The notes below the pieces were generated by a model. It was not told where the DNA came from and made no database searches. It was given only the letters and a program-made list of their open reading frames with translations. 64,000 bases of DNA, taken from Hygrophila difformis (taxonomy: Eukaryota > Streptophyta > Magnoliopsida > Lamiales > Acanthaceae). The stretch's first letter is position 1; each line of letters opens with the position of its first letter. Made by a program: the position numbers and the translations under genes. Below are positions 60,550-64,000 of the stretch, piece after piece. Location: positions 744,001 to 808,000 of the forward strand of contig JAOANR010000004.1 in assembly GCA_030278955.1 (NCBI GenBank). Direction: 5' to 3'.

Positions 60550-61500
60550 TTTTAATTTTAAATTTTTCATATATTTTATATTTTTAATACTCCTTCTACT
60601 TTTATTTATTTTGAATTTTATTTTTCCGTTAAAAGGGGCTCGTATTTCTCGAAAAAGTGATTCGATTGATGGTTGGAATCTATACATTGATTCTTTGAAG
60701 AACCGTAAAGGGGTATTAAATGAATGGAATTGGGATATGGATGGAATATAATGAAATAGAGCCACTTTGAGGTTCCCTATGAAATCAGGCATGGAAGGGA
60801 GCCAATACGAAACAATTGTCTCGGCTGTGAGACACATTACAATTTAATATTAATATTAAGGCTGCTACTTTCATTTTGATCCTTTAATAAATTCATGTTT
60901 AAATTTAAAAATAAAATATAATTAATTAAATAATTATTTAAATATAAAATAAAAGAAAAATAAATTGAATAAAATTAAAATAGATTAATAATATCATAAT
61001 AATTATAAAATTATAAAATGAATTTAAACTAACATAAGTTCTTAATATAATAAATTTATTTAGAAATTTTAAAAATAAATTTTAATGTGAAATATCTTAT
61101 AAAAAATAAACTAAATTCATTAATTAAATAATAGAAAAATAAAAAATAAATAAAAAAAGAAAAGGAAATTAACTTTACAAACTAATAAAATTATACAATT
61201 AAATTAACAAAATAAAATAGAAGAAAAAACTATTTAAATTTCAATGAAATGAAAAAATAAAATTAAAATTTATTAAATAAATAAATTCAATAATTAGATA
61301 AAAATAAATAATATAAATGATGTTAAAACATGGTATTATAACATAAATTGATACCCGGTATACGTAAAAAAAAATGACATAATATAAGAATAAAATAAAA
61401 ATATCAATTAAACAACATATTATAAATTTCAATAAATAAATAACATTGTATCTCATGTTGTGGCTTGTCAATTACACAATTCATTAACGAGTTCATCAAA
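60550..61500. other. Very AT-rich spacer
   Basis: From about 60880 to 61440 the sequence is nearly all A and T (AAATAAATTAAAAT-type words), with no frame, repeat unit or site that I can support. Confidence 0.5.
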
Positions 61501-61638
61501 TCCACTCATGTTGTACATTTGAGCACCAAAAAATCATACTCCATCCATTCCCATTTAGTTGACCTTTTGGACCAAATTGTAGAAACCAATGAATGCAATC
61601 ATTACCATATATATTTACATTTTTGTCCATATTCCTTA

Positions 61639-62865
61639 GGCCCACTCCAACGGTGGTTTTTTGATGAGGTATTTGATGAGTTGGAGCATGTAAATACCTA
61701 CAAATTGGGTATCTCACCATTGGGGAAGTATTGGGGTAGTAAATGGGGTAGCAAATTTGCTACCCAGTTTCTAGCATTAAAAGACGTGCTGCAGCAGACT
61801 TTTTTATTTTTTTTAAAATTTTGTTGGGCCCTAGTGCAGTCCATCCACTTCATTTAATTTTTTGATTTGTTTTTTTTATTTTTTATTTGCTTTAATTTTT
61901 TAAAAGACATAATTTTTTCAACTCCACCTCCACAAAGAGTGCCTCCAATTGGAACATTTAGTGATTACGTCAGGAGAGGTGTTCAACTACGAGATAAGCA
62001 GAAACATCTCCAACTTCGACAGGATTTAATTGAGCATCTTTGGGCCCGATCCGTAAATAATTAGTTACTACTTATATATTAATTAGATTTTGCGAACTAT
62101 TTATTGTTGCATTTATGTTTTTTTCATATTATGTTTGGCTTGAATTTGTATTTGTCATGTTTTATGTAATACAAATATTTAAAAATATTATTTGGAGTTA
62201 TTTATTCAAAATAATTTAAAATATTAAATAATTAAAATAATTTAAAAATATTAATTATTATTAATTTAAAATTAAATTATTTTTTATAATTGATAAATTA
62301 AAATATAAATAGTATAATAAATATAATAGTAGGCGGGTCCCTTAAATACCTACTTTTTGGGTATTGTTGTTGGGAGAAGAGTTGGGTATTTAGGCCTTCC
62401 CCAATGCTCTACCCAAAAATGAGGTATTTTCAATCTCCACATGTGAATGGTGGCAATTATGTAGTTTTTAAAATAAATAATTAATTAATTGTTTGTATAT
62501 AATGCCAAGTGAATTGGCGACTAACTTTTTTTTATTTTTTTTCTTTGATCGCCATTTGAAAAGAATATAGTCTCACACCACGCGCGTTAATGCCACGGCT
62601 TGTGCTTATTTGGTCGTGTCTTCACGCCCAACACCCTCAACCTTTTCTCTCTCATTTCTTCCTGGGTAGTAAAATCTCTTCCTCACCTCTTCTCTCTCCC
62701 ATTCCCACAGTGGTATCTTCTCTGATTTTTTGGTAGAAAAACTAACACATTACCCTCTTCTACCTCCCATTGTGGGAGGCCTTAAGTAGAGGTATTTAAC
62801 TTTTGAGGTGGCGCTGACGTGACACCTAAATACCTGGAGTGGGTGTAGGACCACTGGAGAAGGCC
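61639..62865 (+). mobile_element. PIF/Harbinger-like non-autonomous element
   Basis: Ends GGCCCACTCCAACGGTGG and CCACTGGAGAAGGCC are imperfect inverted repeats, with the TTA duplication typical of the superfamily on both sides (61636-61638 and 62866-62868). It carries a transposase C-terminal remnant. An internal GGCCTTCCCCAATGCTC at 62392 matches the outer right end in inverse, so this may be two related elements side by side or nested. Confidence 0.75.
61914..62064 (+). pseudogene. C-terminal remnant of a PIF/Harbinger transposase
   Basis: The frame from about 61918 reads TPPPQRVPPIGTFSDYVRRG then RDKQKHLQLRQDLIEHLWAR and a stop at 62062. The SDY..R...LRDK..H.QLR.DLIEHLW pattern resembles the end of plant Harbinger-type transposase/ALP1-like proteins. 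All catalytic residues are missing. Confidence 0.6.
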
Positions 62866-63052
62866 TTATGATGGTTTGAAGTAGGGATTGGTTAGTTTAA
62901 AAAAATGAGAGGAATGCACAACATTCTAGGCAAATCATTAATGAGAATAGAAGGGTAATATTGGAAAAATATGGTATAAATATGTAAGATGACAACTATT
63001 TTGAAATATTTTTGAATGTCTAAAAAGACAACTAATAAAGAATGGAGGGATT

Positions 63053-63245
63053 ATTCAGCTAAGAATATACACTCTAGATGGAGTAGTGATGTTGTGGGAT
63101 GAGTCTGGAGCAACGACAACCCCACGATAATACCGCACACGCTTTAATATTTTAATGTAATTAAATGTCTTACAAAAATATTGGAGTTACTTATAAATTT
63201 GACACATTTCTACTAACATTTACTATTACATTTGACAAATATATC
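63053..63245 (+). repeat. Direct repeat, copy 1
   Basis: Begins TTCAGCTAAGAATATACACTC and includes GGAGTAGTGATGTTGTGGGA, ACACGCTTTAATA and AAATGTCTTA. The second copy starts 582 bp downstream. Confidence 0.8.
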
Positions 63246-63636
63246 GAAATCTGCACTATATAATCAAACTAATGCACTGAATATATGATGAATACTTATT
63301 GGCATATACTGTAATTGAGGTCAAATGCATCCAACTTCCGAGCCATATACGTATTTAAGTTTACGAGATTTTAATTTAATCGGGGGTACAATATTAACTG
63401 GAAAACATCGAAAAAAGCACGCCGATGGATAAAATCATTACCCCAATATAAGAGACATGTGGTTACACAAAACCTAACTCAAATGTTGGTATTGTATCCG
63501 GCTTCGGCTCATCCAAAAAAAATGTTGGTATTGTGAGGTGATATGTGGTACCCGAATATTATTCATTACCCAATTTACTAACTAATTTGACAAATTCACT
63601 TATTTTATATATTTAGGTACTAATAAATCTTATTCG

Positions 63637-63810
63637 GCTAATACATACCCACTCTAAATGGAGTAGTGATGTTGTGGGATGAGCCCTGAACAACGGCAAG
63701 ACACGCTTTAATACTTGATAGTAATAAAATGTCTTAAAGTATTGAAGTTACTTTTAAATATGATGAACTTATATTTATATGTACTGTAATATTTAAGAAA
63801 TGTATCGTAT
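63637..63810 (+). repeat. Direct repeat, copy 2
   Basis: Begins TTCGGCTAATACATACCCACTC and shares GGAGTAGTGATGTTGTGGGA, ACACGCTTTAATA and AAATGTCTTA with copy 1, with scattered differences. Both copies are in the same orientation. Confidence 0.8.
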
Positions 63811-63849
63811 TGAGTGCCCAATGAAAAAAAAATGAAAAATGAAAGATGT

Positions 63850-64000
63850 TTTGCGACCAAAATTTTGGTCGCTAATTCGGTCTGAGATTAGCGACCAAAC
63901 CAATTCGGTCGCTAATTAGCTACTGAATGATGTTGGTCGCAAATTCGGCCACTAACTAGCAACTAAATGGTTTCGGTCGCTAACTATCTCATGAACGGTT
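63850..64000. mobile_element. CACTA-like subterminal repeat array (cut by the window end)
   Basis: Repeated GCGACCAAA, TTCGGTCGCTAATTAG and GGTCGCAAATTCGG words in both orientations, starting with the perfect 20-bp palindrome at 63853-63872 (GCGACCAAAA and its complement). Such arrays bind transposase near the ends of plant CACTA (En/Spm) elements. The terminal CACTA itself is not visible, so the class is an inference. Confidence 0.55.

Larger units (their letters stand above)
61539..63050 (+). mobile_element. Stowaway-type MITE split by a Harbinger-like element
   Basis: The left end CTCCATCCATTCCCATTTAG after TA, and the right end CTAATAAAGAATGGAGGGA before TTA, are inverted partners. The halves are 61539-61635 and 62869-63050. 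They make a complete MITE once the inner element is removed. Confidence 0.75.

Noticed and set aside
1..64000. CRISPR array, operon or bacterial-type system
   Set aside because: All repeats are transposon-related or microsatellites, and every coding region is intron-split or retrotransposon-derived, so the DNA is eukaryotic.

Overview
This is plant nuclear DNA from a eudicot; an asterid, possibly of the Lamiales, is a guess from the style of the coding and repeat sequences. It has intron-rich genes with GT-AG splice sites, an AT-rich background, and a dense load of plant transposons: Stowaway-type MITEs, tRNA-derived SINEs, L1-type LINEs, Mutator-like and PIF/Harbinger-like elements, and LTR elements.

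Layout. (1) 22-16855, plus strand: 18 exons, the 3' two thirds of a large ARF guanine-nucleotide exchange factor of the BIG5/MIN7 type. The Sec7 domain lies at the start and the gene ends at a proper stop. Its introns hold MITEs, a TRIM-like LTR element and microsatellites. (2) 17640-19362, minus strand: nine short exon blocks joined by consistent splice phases, the 3' part of a gene I do not recognise. (3) 20302-23941: a two-LTR non-autonomous retrotransposon with a broken gag and a strange ATGGCGGC-rich tail, inserted inside a Stowaway MITE. (4) 24317-28633: MITEs, a SINE and a 3.4 kb solo LTR. (5) 29150-32420, minus: a decayed plant-mobile-domain (MAIN-like) gene with unassigned GC-rich sequence in the middle. 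(6) 34900-39547, plus: a three-exon gene for an 87-residue protein, with a repeat-filled 4.3 kb intron. (7) 41640-44254, minus: a complete seven-exon SPARK-type receptor-like kinase whose DFG motif reads DFR. (8) 45191-49319: a LINE with endonuclease, reverse transcriptase and RNase H, broken by stops and frameshifts and flanked by an 18-bp target duplication. (9) 49584-50935: a Mutator-like element packed with TTCAGCGAC repeats inside a Stowaway-derived repeat. (10) 53675-54856: two exons of an unidentified gene, then a second non-autonomous LTR element (54872-57836) 15 bp past the stop. (11) 58000-64000: a second SINE, a MITE pair, a Harbinger-like element nested in a MITE, direct repeats, and the start of a CACTA-like subterminal repeat array.

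The genes do not form a shared pathway. The ARF-GEF acts in endomembrane traffic and the receptor kinase at the plasma membrane. The strongest pattern is nested transposition: Stowaway MITEs are repeatedly hosts for, or guests in, other elements, and target duplications give the order of events. No CRISPR array, intact tRNA gene or rRNA gene was seen.
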